From Ulva prolifera (Eukaryota; Chlorophyta; Ulvophyceae; Ulvales; Ulvaceae), in assembly GCA_023078555.1 (NCBI GenBank), contig CM041196.1:11240985-11304984 (forward strand): a DNA stretch of 64,000 nt. The letters are read 5' to 3'. Made by a program: the position numbers and the translations under genes. Of this stretch, positions 51,601-61,701 are shown piece by piece. The notes under the pieces were generated by a model that was not told the origin of the DNA, made no database searches, and saw nothing but the letters and a program-made list of their open reading frames with translations. Position 1 is the stretch's first letter. Each line of letters starts with the position of its first letter.

Positions 51601-53086
51601 GCAGCAGTCACAAACGTGCATCCATTACGCGCAAATGCCGAAATACATTTTCTGCAGGAGTGTAGATTGTTTTCGCCCCTGCGGTGGTGCTTCAGAGGTC
51701 GTGACGTAGATTGCTGCATCCAACCACCGCGCAACATTCACCTGCGCTATGTAGCGTCATGTGAATACGCGAGGTTCACCTGCATTCGCACAGCGACGTT
51801 CACGCGACGTAGCTTGTGTGGAATACTTTTGGTTCGAATTGCGCATCCGTGGCTGTCTCGAGCCGTAAATTAGTCAAGGGACCATCACGGTCACGGACGA
51901 CGTCCCGTCCGAGTGCAGTCCTCTGTAGGAAATTCAACTTAAATATGACGACGTATGTAGCAGCCTGAGGTGTATGAACCCCCGGCCTTTGTGATTTCGC
52001 TGTGCAGCTTGAACAGCTTTCGGAACACGTTGTTTTGCGTCTCGCAAGAAGATATGTTGCAGAACATCTTCCTACTTGCCGAGTCTTTTGATGAATACAA
52101 CCTGTTGCGCTGATGTACCTGGTCATTGCCATTACTTGGCCCAAGGATCGCAAAATACTGGCTAGTCAACTCACTGCCCAAGCAAACACACTCAGCTGAC
52201 ACAGCGCCCTAACATGAAATGTGATGCTCTTCCCATTCTCTGGACAACTCGCCTCAACTACCTGTCACTCTGCTTCCATCAATGAACATCAAGATCGGTT
52301 CAGCCTTGTCCGTAGCATGTCCAGGGCAGGCTGCCCTGGCTCATCGTTCAACTGGTGATCACCTCACCATATGAAGTAACGACCTTGGCAATGCCATCCC
52401 CATGTTTGCAGTGCATCCAACCTGCAATCTCGCAGGATCTCGACAACAGCGAGTCCAACTGTGGTTGAAGCAGCGCCATGCATGCAGGAGTTGTAAGGAC
52501 AAAAGCGACCAGTGTGGCTCAGTGCGATGTCGTCGCCGCCACCGACGCCAGCTCGCAATCCGCAGAGGTCATCGCTAGTGTCGGTGCTGCCCCCACACCC
52601 CTGTCGAATACCCCTTGGTTGCTGAGACCCCTTGGGTGTTCTCCCCCCCCCACCCCCCCCCCTTCCCAATCCCGGCCTTCCTCCACCTGTGCTAGCCTGC
52701 ATGCATGCCGGCGTCGCTCAGGTTAAACCAGCCCGATCCCGTCAGCCAACGGGAGCCTGTCCACAGGACCACATCCTCAAGCAGTTGCCGGGCTGTCCAA
52801 TTACGCATGCATGCACAGAGTGGCATCCATGCCGAACTCATACACAGACACAGAAGCTCTTCAGATCGCAATTGCCGCAGATGCCACGCTCGTGTGCTGG
52901 TGTGAGTGAAAACAGGGGTCAGTGTGAGTGTGTGTGGTGCAGCGGCGAGCACGGCGGCGTTTGTGTGCGAGCAGAACCGGAGCATGTCAGAGGCAGAGAC
53001 GCTCGTGCAATCGCGGGACATCGCGCTCGCGACGGCAGACAGCTTCGCCCGCGCCGTCGCGAGCATCTCCGTCGACTGCTACATAA

Positions 53087-53126
<40 letters not shown>

Positions 53127-56100
53127 TCCCACCACCTCATGTTTTCTTTGATTTTTCATATCAACAACATCATCCAGATCAGGGTAGCGCAGCAGGTGTT
53201 CACAATGAACCACCTTTGCCCAACCTGATAGACACAAAACGTGGGCTATCAGTTAGAAAAACACTTAATTGTATTTTCTCAACATCCTCTTGCCCCTCCT
53301 CGACAGACATCCCAGTAGCTAGCGAGTGCGTGAAGCCCCAAGGGTGCAGGCGGGACGTCGTCCATCAAGATCAACGGCCGCAGCGTCGCGATGGCGTCCG
53401 CGTTCTCCATCGCGCAGGCTTACGTCAAGGCTGTCGCCGACGCCGACGCGTGCGACAGCTGCGATGCGACCGCGAAGCTCGTCGCCGAGCGCAACCAGGA
53501 GCTGTGGCTAGAGGCGGTCGCGATCGCGGAGGTGAGGATCGACACCGCGACGTACCGCGGCATCGCGCGGAGCATCTGGATTGAGGAGTTTGTGGAGAGT
53601 GTGCTTGAGGGGACCGCGAGCGCGTTTGCCGAGGTGCGGCGCGGGCTCCCTGTCGTGGCGCACTCGCCTCATTTCTTGTTTGAAACACACAACAACAAAG
53701 AAATCCGCCACAACGAAACACAGGCAGAGGGGGGTGTGGGTAGCCTCGGCGTATTATCGAGCAAAGCTCAACTCCACACAGCAAAGCCGCATGCATGTAG
53801 CGCGGACTGCTAGCTCTGTGCGTGTGTGTGTGTGGGTGTGGGTGTTTGGAGCAGATGGGTTTGTATCGTGAGCAGCTGCCGCTGCTAGTACAGCCGTCTC
53901 GCATGTGCGCGCCAGGAGAGATGATGGCCGGTGTGTTCAGGCACAGTCCAGGACTCGCGCGGCTTCGCGCATCCTGAAATGTGCCTTTCCCGAACACGCC
54001 GCCCGTCATCAGGATGCATGCTTTAACCTGCGCCACAGCCACAAAGCAGCCCGACTGTCGTCGACACTCTCAGCCACAGTCCGTTCACATTCGCCACAAG
54101 AATAAATCCCCCTGATTTGTTCTATCAACTCGCCCAGATATTCGTGTGATTTACGGGGGTGCTTGGCAGTAGGTGATCGCCGGGTCGTACTCGAGCACGG
54201 AGGAGGGCTGCCAGGTGTTCATCAAGGGTGAGGCCAGTGTGGACGCTAACACCCAAGACGACCGCGCGCCAAGCACGTTCTCCTGCGAGCTCAACGTGTC
54301 GGCGGCCGAGTACGAATTTGCGATCGACTCGGTCGCAAACGCGTCGCGGCAAGCGACGATATACGCGTGCGAAGAGCCCTCCGACTACCAGGCCAACATC
54401 ACAGCGCGGGTGCGTTTCCTGGCGCCGGGAGGCTGCTGCGTGTTGTGAGGGTGCTGTGGGTGTGCTGGGGCCGTGCTTTGCGCATGCTGTAGCCGTGCTG
54501 TGGGTGTGCTGGGGCCGTGCTTTGCGCATGCTGTGGCCGTGCTGTGGGTGTGCTCGGAAGCTTGGCGGCTCGGCCGCCGTCAGACCCACTCTTTGCAGCG
54601 CCCACATCGGCGGAGTCGCCGCGCTCTATGATCCTTGAGAATGCCGTGCCCTCAAACGCTAGTCCTGCTGCTGGATGAGCCGTGCCGTTTGCGTTTGGGG
54701 GCTGTGGGGCAGTGTTGGATCGCTTTGCAGCAGTTCCAGGACTGCTACCCAGAAAGTAGACCTGAAGATTCGGAAATGTTCCTTTTGTGATCGGGCCAGG
54801 CGCCCCAACAGTCCAGCTGTCCCCGCGTCCCGAGTGCGCCTGCCTAGTTGAAAAACAACAACTCCTTAGGGGGCATGGGGCAGACGCCCCACAGTCCCGG
54901 TGCAACACTCTCCTGCAACAATTCCTGGAAAGTTCCACCCACGCAACGCGGCGTGTGTGCGGCCGTGCAGGAGGTCGCGACGGCTGTCGCATCCGCCATC
55001 GCCATGGTGTCACTGCAGTGCGAAGTTCCCACCCCGGAGCACGTCTCCGGCGCCGGCGTCGTCTGCGCGCTCGGAGCCGCACAGGCCGTCGCTGTCGCTG
55101 AGGTGCGCCCCCGCTACTCCCCCCCATGAGCTGCATGCATTTGCATGTCGTGGTCAGTTGACGTGGCCGCTATGCCATGGGCGGATCGTGCGTATCCAGA
55201 TCCTGTGCGTATGTACCGTGTGACAAAGCGCGCATCAGCTGTAGTGCGACGTGGTCGTGCTGGAGCATTCAGCAGATCCTGCGATGGACTCGCCTGTCGT
55301 GGTCTCTCCTTGTGCCACAGTGCATGCCAGTACGCTGGCCTGCGGCGGGTGGTCCTGTTCTTGTTCTTTTTATTTGCTTGCTGTCTTCAGGGTGCTGCCC
55401 GCCTTTTCGCCTCATAACACAGCTGTCCGTAGGTCCTCCTGTAACCACCCGCGGTGCACGAAGCACATGTGCACGAAGCCACCGGTGGCTCGTGGAGAGC
55501 ATGGTCGCCTCTGCCAAGGCACCTGGTCTGCTGCCTGCTCTTGCGGTAGACCGTACAGATGTTTTCTGTCTCTGTCTGGGCTCTCCACTGTGCTTTCTGT
55601 GTGGTAACTGTCGGCACGCTCCGCCGGTGCCAGTCTGGAATTCCAGGATAGCCCTCTTCGACCTCTTCGTTTCACTGACGCGCTCACGGATTGTCTTTGT
55701 ATGTTGAAAATGTAAAAGGGTGCGGTGATGTGACCGCTGTATCACGGGACCCTTGCACGCCGCGACATACCACTGGACGCTCACCAATCCATGTGGCGTC
55801 CTCTGATCTGGCCTGCGAGTGTGCAGGCATCGGCGTATGCATGGGCGGAGGGGTATGTGAAGGCCCTTGCGCAATGCGACGAGTCGCTGTGCGTCGCCTC
55901 GGCAGGCAACATCGCCTCCGACATCGCGACGCTCGTGCTCACCGCCCACGCTGAAGTCATAGAGCGCGCCTGCGCCGGTGCGATCCCCTTGTGTTGCTCA
56001 ACATGGTCTCCTCAGCCTCTCGTGCGAGCGTAAACACACGTCTGTCCACACATTTGTAGTTACAAAGGACAGAGGCCGGGCATCGAGCCGGTTCTCGGAA

Positions 56101-56935
56101 TCCACTCGCAAATCCACACATGTGTATGAGTGTGTTGATGGATGTATGTCTCTCAGGATCCTTCTGCTGTGCTCTTTCTTAGGCATGTGTCCTGTGTTCA
56201 TCTTCTGTAATGGTCTTAGACGCGTGGGCCTTGGGCCGTGTGGAGGCCCCATTCACCATGCGGCCGCGCTGTCGTCACAGCGATGAGAGCGTTGAATCCG
56301 GTTCTCTCAAATTCCTGGCAGAAAGGCCCGGGTGACTGGCACATGCCAGAAAGGCCAAAACTCATCACATGCGTGCTGACACCCAGTCTAACGTGACCTG
56401 TTTGTGGCTTTCGGTGCTTCCCGCCTTAATGGCTTTGTCCTCGTAACACACCCAGTCAATCGTGCATTCACCACTGCCATGCTGCCAGGCAGCATGGGAC
56501 GCTGTCCATGAATACTCTCCAACCTCTGACACCTCATCGCTGAGCCTGATGCTGCTGTACAAACTTCCTGCTGTGTCGCCGTCGCTGACGAGGCCGGGCT
56601 CTCACCTGCAGGCCAGAACGAGACCTTTGATGTGATGACCACCGAGGCCGAGACCGTCGCCGACTCCGTCGAGGCCGTCGCCACTGTCCTCCTCTCGGTG
56701 CGGCTGCCTTCACCTCCGGCTCCCCCTGCCTCCAGCGCCATGCATGCACAACTCCCTGGCATCATGAGTACCCTGCGCTCCTCTTCATGCATGCAATGTC
56801 ATCGATTCAACACAGTTGATTGCAGCAGCCTGATCTTGCTTTTGCAAGATTTGAATATGAGCTCTGCCGTATTCCGTGCCATGCATATCACTACAGCTAC
56901 CCCTGGGTATGGCGTGTCTTGATGCAGTCGAGGTG

Positions 56936-56984
<49 letters not shown>

Positions 56985-57602
56985 ACTTGTTCCCCAAGGT
57001 AGAACTGTGCCAAGACGCAATCGCCCGCAGCGTCCACAGTCACTCTGCTTGGCCACACCGCCCTGTTTGAGAAATAAATCCACGATTTCCCGGTCTGAAG
57101 TGCGCTGTGGCTACAGGCGCGCATCACATGGTACGGCCAGGAGTGTGAGGCCGCGTCGGACGTCTCGAGCTACATCATCGGCACCCCGGCCTCTGGCCGC
57201 ATCCCTACCCCCCTCCCCGTCCTCCCCGCCAACGCCAGCACCGGCCCCTTCCCCCTCGTCATCCCCACGATCATCACCAGCGATGGAACTCTCACTGCGA
57301 ACGGATCCGCGTCTACCGTGGAGACGTCGGCGGAGCACGGCGCGACGGCGACCGGCAACGCGACTGAGTTCAGCGAGACGGTCGTCGCGCTGCGGCCGTG
57401 CGGCGAGGGCCCATGCGTCACAAACTACGGACAGTGCTCCGGGGAGATCCGGGGGCAGATCCTCGAGAAGGCGCTGCCGTGCTGCGGCCGCGTGTTTGAG
57501 TGTGTGAAGCAATCGTCTGTGTATGGGCTCTGCATGCCCAAGGGGCAGAAGGCGCCTCCGGACTGGGACGGGGAAGTTCTCGCGGGGTACTGTGGCTACT
57601 AG
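48651..57602 (+). CDS. Secreted modular Ala-rich, Cys-patterned protein with C-terminal Cys domain
   Basis: Probably exported to wall or matrix. Nine exons: 48651-48738 (signal peptide MGVLSSMVPALCAVAAVCCA...), 52488-52583, 52943-53086, 53350-53633, 54173-54409, 54971-55102, 55827-55977, 56612-56697 and 57117-57602. From 52488 on all phases agree (1,1,0,0,0,1,0), giving 537 residues; with the signal exon, 567. Nearly every exon is one module: an Ala-rich helix-like stretch (ATADSFARAVASISVDC, SAFSIAQAYVKAVADADAC, EVATAVASAIAMVSLQC, ASAYAWAEGYVKALAQC) with one or two Cys. The last exon adds a Thr/Ser/Gly linker with N-glycosylation sites and a Cys-rich end (CVTNYGQCSG, LPCCGRVFECVKQSSVYGLC), similar in layout to the CBM1-like YGQCGG..CC..C..YSQC domains of algal and fungal secreted proteins. 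The signal exon lies 3.7 kb upstream; its link is inferred from phase and the paralogue at 61.7 kb. Exons in between may be missing. Confidence 0.7.
48838..49281 (+). CDS. Open frame inside the long first intron, unrecognised
   Basis: 147 codons from ATG at 48838 with natural-looking composition: MTPHDRSTVESLLSGIFDLA, WRQLREMVFVTDVVVWDVA and PPDAPAFDAALTSIAPILP. It could be a separate small gene or an exon of something else. No domain or splice partner was found. Confidence 0.35.
   Translation: MCACVMTPHDRSTVESLLSGIFDLAHRVEWRQLREMVFVTDVVVWDVAISTRLWLRRLVKSMCVSALGTSHRKFVPPDAPAFDAALTSIAPILPTVYAHRTSHKRCALAVSRAMWRQKRGVGLLCPCARLNCGATCLSNLLLKQDIQ
50058..50199 (+). CDS. Candidate isolated exon
   Basis: Between acceptor GACGCAG and donor CG|GTGCGG, the frame reads PQDNMFDLSAEVARERPIV, then TLSTLNATGQPRMACRLQ and SADYFCVRD. 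Both splice signals fit the local consensus. It does not join in phase to the exon at 52488, so it belongs to another gene or to an alternative form. Confidence 0.35.
51939..52202 (-). CDS. Candidate exon, unrecognised
   Basis: An 87-codon frame, SAECVCLGSELTSQYFAILG to KLFKLHSEITKAGGSYTSG, with composition of real protein and a stop at 51939. No family and no partner exons were recognised. It lies opposite the presumed first intron of the secreted gene. Confidence 0.3.
   Translation of the reverse strand: MSAECVCLGSELTSQYFAILGPSNGNDQVHQRNRLYSSKDSASRKMFCNISSCETQNNVFRKLFKLHSEITKAGGSYTSGCYIRRHI
53090..53124 (+). repeat. Poly-C run (35 bases) abutting a 5' splice site
   Basis: The exon 52943-53086 ends ...TACATAA and the intron starts GTG at 53087, followed at once by 35 C. 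It is on the sense strand of the gene. Confidence 0.95.
54452..54557 (+). repeat. Tandem repeat, about 2.4 x 44 bp
   Basis: Units containing GTGCTGTGGGTGTGCTGGGG and CCGTGCTTTGCGCATGCTGT, starting 40 bases into the intron after exon 54173-54409. Confidence 0.85.
54710..54812 (-). mobile_element. hAT-like MITE, family A, reversed copy in an intron
   Basis: Starts CAGTGTTGGATCGCTTTGC and ends GGGCCAGGCGCCCCAACAG, with interior AGACCTGAAGATTCGGAA, the reverse of family A. It lies in the intron between exons 54173-54409 and 54971-55102 of the secreted gene. A clean target duplication is not visible. Confidence 0.6.
56939..56981. repeat. (GT)n microsatellite
   Basis: About 21 GT units in the last intron of the secreted gene. 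Confidence 0.95.
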
Positions 57603-57828
57603 GGGCATCAAGTGTGCACGCGTGTGCCGCTGTGCCCAGCCTGTGCGCGTGTGAGAGGACGGGGGCGGGCCGGGTGTCCAGAGGTGCCGCGATGCAGCCG
57701 CCACTCGCCGCCGCCCCCGCGTCCTCGCTCAGGAATAACAGAATAACGCTCTGAATGGCGTCTGCCCGGGGTGTGAACTGGAAGATTGCTGCGGGAGATG
57801 TGCACGCCTGGAACCGCTGGAGGCGGCC

Positions 57829-58110
57829 GTGATGGCTGCAGACATGACTGCGAGGTGGGGCGGCGTGCGTCGGCGCGAATTTTTAGCACAGTATATAGAG
57901 AAATGTGTGGTTTTTTTCTGGTCGTTTGTGCCGCAGGCTGTGCGGCCCCCGTGGGAGCCCCGAGAGGGCGCCGCCGATGATGCGTTGGAATCGACCGGGT
58001 GCATTTCGGCGGACCGCGTCATCTTGGTTGTGGCTTGTGGGGGGGTGCGTGCCTGGCCCGTGCTGTTTGGCAGAGGTGGGGCGATGGCGGCGGCGGTGTT
58101 TACTTCTTGA
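57829..58110 (+). CDS. Possible small open frame downstream of the secreted gene
   Basis: 94 codons beginning MMAADMTARWGGVRRREFLA, then QYIEKCVVFFWSFVPQAVRP and a Gly-rich end. A longer minus frame (57729-58247) overlaps it. There is a possible donor (GGG|GTGCGT) near 58048, so it may be a first exon. No family recognised. Confidence 0.25.
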   Translation: MMAADMTARWGGVRRREFLAQYIEKCVVFFWSFVPQAVRPPWEPREGAADDALESTGCISADRVILVVACGGVRAWPVLFGRGGAMAAAVFTS

Positions 58111-58332
58111 ATTGTAATTGTGATTTTGCTTGCTGCCTGTGGGAGGGGTTGCATCTGGCGTATCCGCCTGAAGGGGTGGCCATTGGGAGTCGATGCCAGG
58201 CTGTGATGAAGACACTTGCGGTAATGGCTCACTCGAGTCGATGTCACTGAGTATGAAACTCACATGTGCGCATCTCATATTTGTGCTACCCTGAACTTAG
58301 GGTACACATCTGAGGAGGGGGGAATGACCCTC

Positions 58333-59331
58333 TCAGGAAGCAAGATCCATTAGCTCAAACAAATCTTTGATCCGGAGAACAGCGACGGTGCGTGATTTTT
58401 GGAAGAGCCTGGCTTTCTCTGCCTGCAACGGCGCCCCGTTCGAATTCACGGTTTGAAGTTCACGCACGTACAGCATACTAGTGCCTGCCAGTCCACCGTT
58501 GTCCCTGACGGGAAGTCGGTGAAACACATCCGAGATCATGCTGCAGTTTTTGTTACAGAAGTCTAAACGGTCGCAAACAACGACAGACAATGAAACGCGT
58601 CCGAAGCGGTGCTCACATACTGCGGGTACATTGCTGGCAAGCCTGCTCAGCGGCTTGACCACTGGTGACAGATCGGCACATGCCGTGTAGCTTGCAGAAG
58701 CATGTACCACAAACCCTTCACCCATGCGCTGCGTCCTAGATGGGTCGGCCCTGACACGAAGCCCAGCGTGGCATACCACCTCAGCGGCTCCGCACGTGAG
58801 GAGCACCGGTACCCATGGCAAGGGTATACGAGCCACAGGCCGCCACAGTCAGCAAACGGGTGCATTTGGTATGAGCGGGGAGGGGGCCCAATACAGAGGG
58901 AAAGCAAAGAAATGGACCACATCACCACAGCCATGCCAACACCACATCAGCACAGCCATGCCAACACCACATCACCACAGCCACGCAAACACCACATCAG
59001 CTGCAGCACAGCCATGCAAACACTTGCTTGTGGCGTACCTGGATGGCATCGGCTACTAGTACACTAGCAACCTGCAACCACAGGTGCAACCGGCCACAGG
59101 GATGCACTGCATTCTACCTGGTGATCTACCTGCATAGAGATCTGTAGACCGATAAGCAGGCCCGGGCAGGCACCACGGCTCGCAATGGGGCGGCAGTGCT
59201 CAACCGGCTTTTCATGGACACCAGCTTCGCCTGCACTCTCGTGCTGGACGGGCCAATGCGCGCACCTGCGGGGTCCATGCATGTTGCGCTGACGCTGCGG
59301 CGGTCGCCGCGGTGGCGCGGGAGGTCAGCTC
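58333..59331 (-). CDS. Unrecognised gene, two 3' exons
   Basis: Exon 59331-59266 codes ELTSRATAATAAASAQHAWT and ends CCGCAG|GTGCGC. Exon 58728-58333 follows acceptor GACGCAG and codes RMGEGFVVHASASYTACADL, EHRFGRVSLSVVVCDRLDF, SMISDVFHRLPVRDNGG and FQKSRTVAVLRIKDLFELMD, then a stop. Both junctions are phase 0, giving 153 residues. The mixed hydrophobic/charged pattern suggests a folded domain, but I recognise no family. More 5' exons are expected. The intron contains a short Ala/His-coding tandem repeat near 58915-59020. Confidence 0.45.
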
Positions 59332-59406
59332 CTGCAACCTGCACGCACCGGATGCAATTGCTCATCGTGGCTGTCAGCACCCCGAGGGGCACGCTGGAGA
59401 AACGGA

Positions 59407-59602
59407 TTGTATGTAGTTACAAAGGACAGAGGCCGGGCATCGAGCCATTGCTAGGAATGCACACGCAAATCCACTCATTCACCAGTTCCGTGCACGCCCA
59501 CTACGTGCAAGTGCACTGCACATGAGAAACTACAAAAGCTTCTACACAATTAGAAGAAAACACAGGCATCCAGCTTCACAAGGAAGCAGCTAGTCAGCAA
59601 CC
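59407..59602 (+). repeat. Long copy of repeat R1
   Basis: About 195 bases nearly identical by eye to 12708-12900, from GTATGTAGTTACAAAGGACA to AAGGAAGCAGCTAGTCAGCA. High similarity between copies 47 kb apart suggests recent spread. Confidence 0.75.
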
Positions 59603-60101
59603 ACGCAGCCCATTAATATTGTCGCATGATCGTCAAAGCCGTTGCAGCAGACAGGATTGTATGTATGCATGATGGTAATGTGCATCTTGTTTACAAAAAT
59701 ATATAGCTCTGTCCGTGGATCACAACAGATCTATTCCTTATACACCGTGCGTGTATTCAATGCACGTTCATGAGGCTACACCCGCAGTACGGTGTGCCTT
59801 CTGGCCACTGTCCCAGTATGTCGGGACTGCTACGGCATTCCATAGCAGCTGGAGGACGTCGCCGAGACGCTCTCGTGGCATGGCGCCGCGTGAGTGAGGG
59901 CGAAGGCCTCGTGGAGGCGCCTGTGCGGCTTACTCCGTCCGTGCACGTCCAGATCCTGTTGCGCCGTTGCTCCGTGTATGTATTTATGGCACCCTGGCTG
60001 TGCACAGCACTTCACGCAGTGCTTTCGGCACACATGCATGCGCAGGGCGCGTGCCGCCGCGGTGCTGTCCCCGCCGGAGGAGCTTGTCTTGGGTCATACA
60101 G

Positions 60102-60337
60102 ACTTGAGCCATTGCACGGCAGAGCTCCAAGGCATACCACCAGCCACTACAGCGAAAAGCAGGGATGTAGCCCCTCGTTTTGTTGAGACAACAGATATGC
60201 CGCCGGAGGCCGTGGATGTTGTGGCCGTGGGTGATGTGGTGGACGCAGAGCTCGCTGCAGCGCTGGCACGGGGCATGCAACTGAGCGCATGCATGTCGGC
60301 CGCGTCTGTGGCCAGAGCGCTAGTGCTGCCTGCGTGA
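60102..60337 (+). CDS. Last exon of a probable pfkB-family sugar/nucleoside kinase
   Basis: After a TCATACAG acceptor, 78 codons to a TGA stop. The C-terminal part reads MPPEAVDVVAVGDVVDAELA, then AALARGMQLSACMSAASVAR and ALVLPA. It lines up with the end of pfkB (ribokinase-like) kinases, PP.EAVDTTGAGDxFxGAL.AALARG.....A...A.A.GAL, including the catalytic Asp of the anion-hole motif, but here GAGD reads AVGD and the following FxG is changed. Family members phosphorylate sugars or nucleosides. The substitutions suggest altered activity or decay. Upstream exons were not found in 59.4-60.1 kb. Confidence 0.45.
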
Positions 60338-60780
60338 ATGAGGGTGTCTGAGGTGGCACGCCGGTGAACTGGATCGATCAGCCGAGGTGAGCTGGCCAGC
60401 CAGTAGCATGTGGCGCAAGTCCGCAGCTCGGCGAGTCGGCCGGCAGATGCCGCCCTCTCGGCGCTGCCGGCGACCCCCTGACCACCTGTGACGTGGCCGC
60501 TGTGCTGTGCTGATCAGCTCGAGCAATGGCCAGGTGGGGGACGTTCATGCATATGCATATGCAGCCGCTGCGAGCTCGCGTGTGCGTGTGTGCGTGCATG
60601 CATGCGCCATGGCCCCCCGGCCCTGGTACAGAAAGGAACGAATGAAGGCAAGTTCAACACAAGAGTCTCTTCCGGCCGCGGACCACCTCCCACGCACACC
60701 ACCAACTACATGTAGAAGGCACACATGTCTCCTAGATATAGGGTATCCCCTAGATATAGGGTCCGCATAAGTCCAGGGGG

Positions 60781-60783
<3 letters not shown>

Positions 60784-60811
<28 letters not shown>
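60784..60811. repeat. Poly-G run (28 bases)
   Basis: With seven more G and one A just before it (60776-60783). Just upstream is an imperfect tandem of CCTAGATATAGGGTA. No exon border is recognised here. Confidence 0.95.
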
Positions 60812-60815
<4 letters not shown>

Positions 60816-60942
60816 TGAGTGCAGGCTCGAGGGTAGCTCTCTCGAGTGGCGAATCTGTTTGCAAGCGATCCGTGTGCTGTGCACAACTGTAAATTACGGA
60901 GATTTCAGCGCGCGGTCACTATCCTGCGCACGTGTACCGCAG

Positions 60943-61128
60943 CTGCGTGGCCTGAGCCGCAATGCAAAGCCCATGTTCGCGATCGAATTCGACCTGAAAG
61001 AGGGACCCGACCAGGAGTTCCGACCATACATCTCCCCGCCCAGACCGTGGAATCGATCGACGCGTACGCTCATGCACGCGGCGCGGCCACGGCCAGCTCT
61101 TCCGCAGAATTCCGATCCGCCCCCATGA
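60943..61128 (+). CDS. Candidate exon, unrecognised
   Basis: After acceptor GTACCGCAG the frame reads LRGLSRNAKPMFAIEFDLKE and GPDQEFRPYISPPRPWNRS to a stop. A second frame in the same stretch (TVESIDAYAHARGAATASSS) resembles the Ala-rich modules of the secreted family. The two cannot both be right. Confidence 0.25.
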   Translation: MRGLSRNAKPMFAIEFDLKEGPDQEFRPYISPPRPWNRSTRTLMHAARPRPALPQNSDPPP

Positions 61129-61701
61129 GCAGCAGGCATGGCAGTGGAAGGCCTTCACACGCGCAGCTGTGAACTCCCCGCACGATCCTCGCCAGCGCCG
61201 CACCTCTGCCACTCGTAAACTCTGCCACCCTCTCCTCACAGGCTGCTCGTCTGCATTTGGCCATATTGTGGTTTTCACCCTCAACCGTGATCATCTGCTC
61301 GCTCTGGTCACGACGTTGCTTCGGTCGCTGGACAGATCGCAACGGCACGGCCAACTCCCCAGCTGCTGCTTCAAGGGCATCTCAGCTGTAGATCTTGACG
61401 GCTAGACGGTGTAGGATTCCTGTTGCAGAAGATAACAGGTGCCTCGCAGGCATTGACTCCCGCAGAGCGCAGTGACTGCAGTGCAATAGAGCTGAAGCGA
61501 CAAGCGCAACAGCTCCTCCGAACGTCTGCGTGTCCACAGCGGAGATCAACCCGTCTGCAGCCTCCACATCCAGCACCTGCTCACCCAGAGTAAATCGTCT
61601 CTGAGTTCCGGGGAGGTGACTGTTCCAGCAGGCGAAGTGACTCCTGCGCAGCGGCAGCCACGGCAGCTTGCGTTTGACTCGCGCGCGTCAACGGTATCAG
61701 G

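Noticed and set aside
54702..54824. Target duplication around the reversed MITE copy (CTGTGGGG / CTGTCCCC)
   Set aside because: Only four of eight positions match, so I do not claim a duplication for this copy.
59849..59889. A 41-base micro-exon coding LEDVAETLSWHGA upstream of the pfkB-like exon
   Set aside because: Its splice signals look good, but its phase does not join to the exon at 60102.
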